DNA from: Nocardioides sp. JQ2195
GTDB taxonomy: Bacteria > Actinomycetota > Actinomycetes > Propionibacteriales > Nocardioidaceae
Assembly: GCF_012272695.1 (NCBI RefSeq)
Contig: NZ_CP050902.1
Span: 248,001-312,000 of the forward strand
Direction of reading: 5' to 3'
Length of the DNA stretch: 64,000 nucleotides
Part shown: one piece after another, positions 63,535 to 64,000 of the stretch
Layout of the letters: each line of letters starts with the position of its first letter
Numbering within the stretch: the first letter of the stretch is position 1
The notes under the pieces: generated by a model
Databases searched by the model: none
What the model saw: only the letters and a program-made list of their open reading frames with translations
What the model was told of the DNA's origin: nothing
Made by a program: the position numbers and the translations under genes

Positions 63535-63565
63535 GCTGCCGAGGGTAGTCGGGCAGAATCGGAGC

Positions 63566-64000
63566 ATGGCCGCACCGGACCCCGGGACGAAGCCGCGCCA
63601 CCGCACCTCGTGGTGGCTCGGCCTCGTGCTGGTGCTGGCCGGACTCGCCGTCCTCGGCTGGGTGGCGTGGCAGTTCTGGGGCACCAACTGGGTGGCGCAC
63701 CGCACCCAGGAGCGCATCGTCGGTGAGGTCGAGAAGAAGTGGGAGGCGGACGGCGCCGACGTGGTCCGGGTCCCCGAGGGCGACGTGGAGGCCCTGGTCA
63801 GGATCCCGAGGTTCGGTGACGACTACTCCGTCCCCGTGCTCGAAGGCACCTCCGACGACGTGCTCGCTGCCGGTCTCGGCCACTTCGAGGACTCCGCCGG
63901 TCCGGGACGCAAGGGCAACTACGCCCTGGCGGGACACCGGATCACGCACGGCGAGCCGCTGCGGGGGATGCCCGACCTCGAGGTGGGCGACGAGGTCATC
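63566..64000 (+). CDS. Class E sortase, 5' part
   Basis: ATG 63566 (MAAPDPGTKPRHRTSWWLGL) is 31 bases from the divergent aminotransferase start. The 145 visible residues have one N-terminal membrane helix (about 16-35) and a linker. They then show LVRIPRFGDDYSVPVLEGT near 87 and NYALAGHRITHGEPLRGMPD near 122, whose His is the sortase catalytic histidine. The catalytic Cys and Arg would be beyond the window. Class E sortases anchor proteins at LAXTG-type signals; none of the secreted proteins in this window shows such a signal. CAGAAT upstream is a weak -10. Confidence 0.85.
   Translation, partial: MAAPDPGTKPRHRTSWWLGLVLVLAGLAVLGWVAWQFWGTNWVAHRTQERIVGEVEKKWEADGADVVRVPEGDVEALVRIPRFGDDYSVPVLEGTSDDVLAAGLGHFEDSAGPGRKGNYALAGHRITHGEPLRGMPDLEVGDEVI

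Overview
This 64 kb window is high-GC, densely packed DNA with many 4-bp ATGA/GTGA gene overlaps and GTG starts. It has an HspR/HAIR-controlled dnaK locus, Tat-exported PhoX, WXG100/EspC-like small proteins, a class E sortase and KstR-type operators. Together these point to an actinobacterium, most likely Nocardioides or a close relative. This is inferred from gene content; no rRNA or tRNA gene is present to test it.

Layout. 1-5.8 kb: 5' part of a membrane-anchored Fe-S reductase, a secreted dipeptidase-like hydrolase, and a secreted IgGFc-binding/CshA/OmpA-like mosaic protein. 5.8-10.2 kb: MFS-IclR pair, PhzF-like isomerase, TauE/SafE exporter, coiled-coil membrane protein. 10.3-22.7 kb: histidine utilisation in two blocks, hutH-hutU and (allC-like)-hutF-hutI. 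Between them lie a DUF1992 protein, a four-TM protein, an MFS transporter, an M20 peptidase and a nitroreductase-like protein. Both hut blocks carry a near-identical GTCTC-N6-GAGAC palindrome upstream. 22.8-29 kb: a 56-aa basic peptide, a LAL-type LuxR regulator, an MFS transporter fused to two beta-sandwich domains, and a sucrase/ferredoxin-like protein. 29-30.6 kb: a three-gene type-VII-secretion-like operon. 30.7-36.8 kb: sulfotransferase-SDR and LLM oxidoreductase-DUF1214 operons, each preceded by the same 14-bp KstR-type operator, with a PHO-box-controlled phoX between them. 37-44.7 kb: a secreted protein, MFS, a DUF222/HNH gene bounded by 13-bp inverted repeats, a divergent EamA/MarR pair, an aldo-keto reductase and an FAD oxidoreductase. 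44.7-51 kb: GH38 alpha-mannosidase, methyltransferase-like protein, an unknown protein and a secreted multi-domain protein. 51-61 kb: the heat-shock block dnaK-grpE-dnaJ-hspR and clpB, with HAIR operators before dnaK and clpB; a TetR regulator and a DUF445/Abi-alpha pair lie between. 61-64 kb: membrane protein, PLP aminotransferase and the start of a class E sortase.

The most notable signals are: (1) one palindromic REP/REPIN-like repeat family sitting in frame inside both hutU and the alpha-mannosidase gene; (2) the DUF222/HNH gene framed by perfect inverted repeats; (3) the shared hut operator; (4) the twin KstR-type boxes; (5) the orphan T7SS-like triad; and (6) two unusual fusion proteins.
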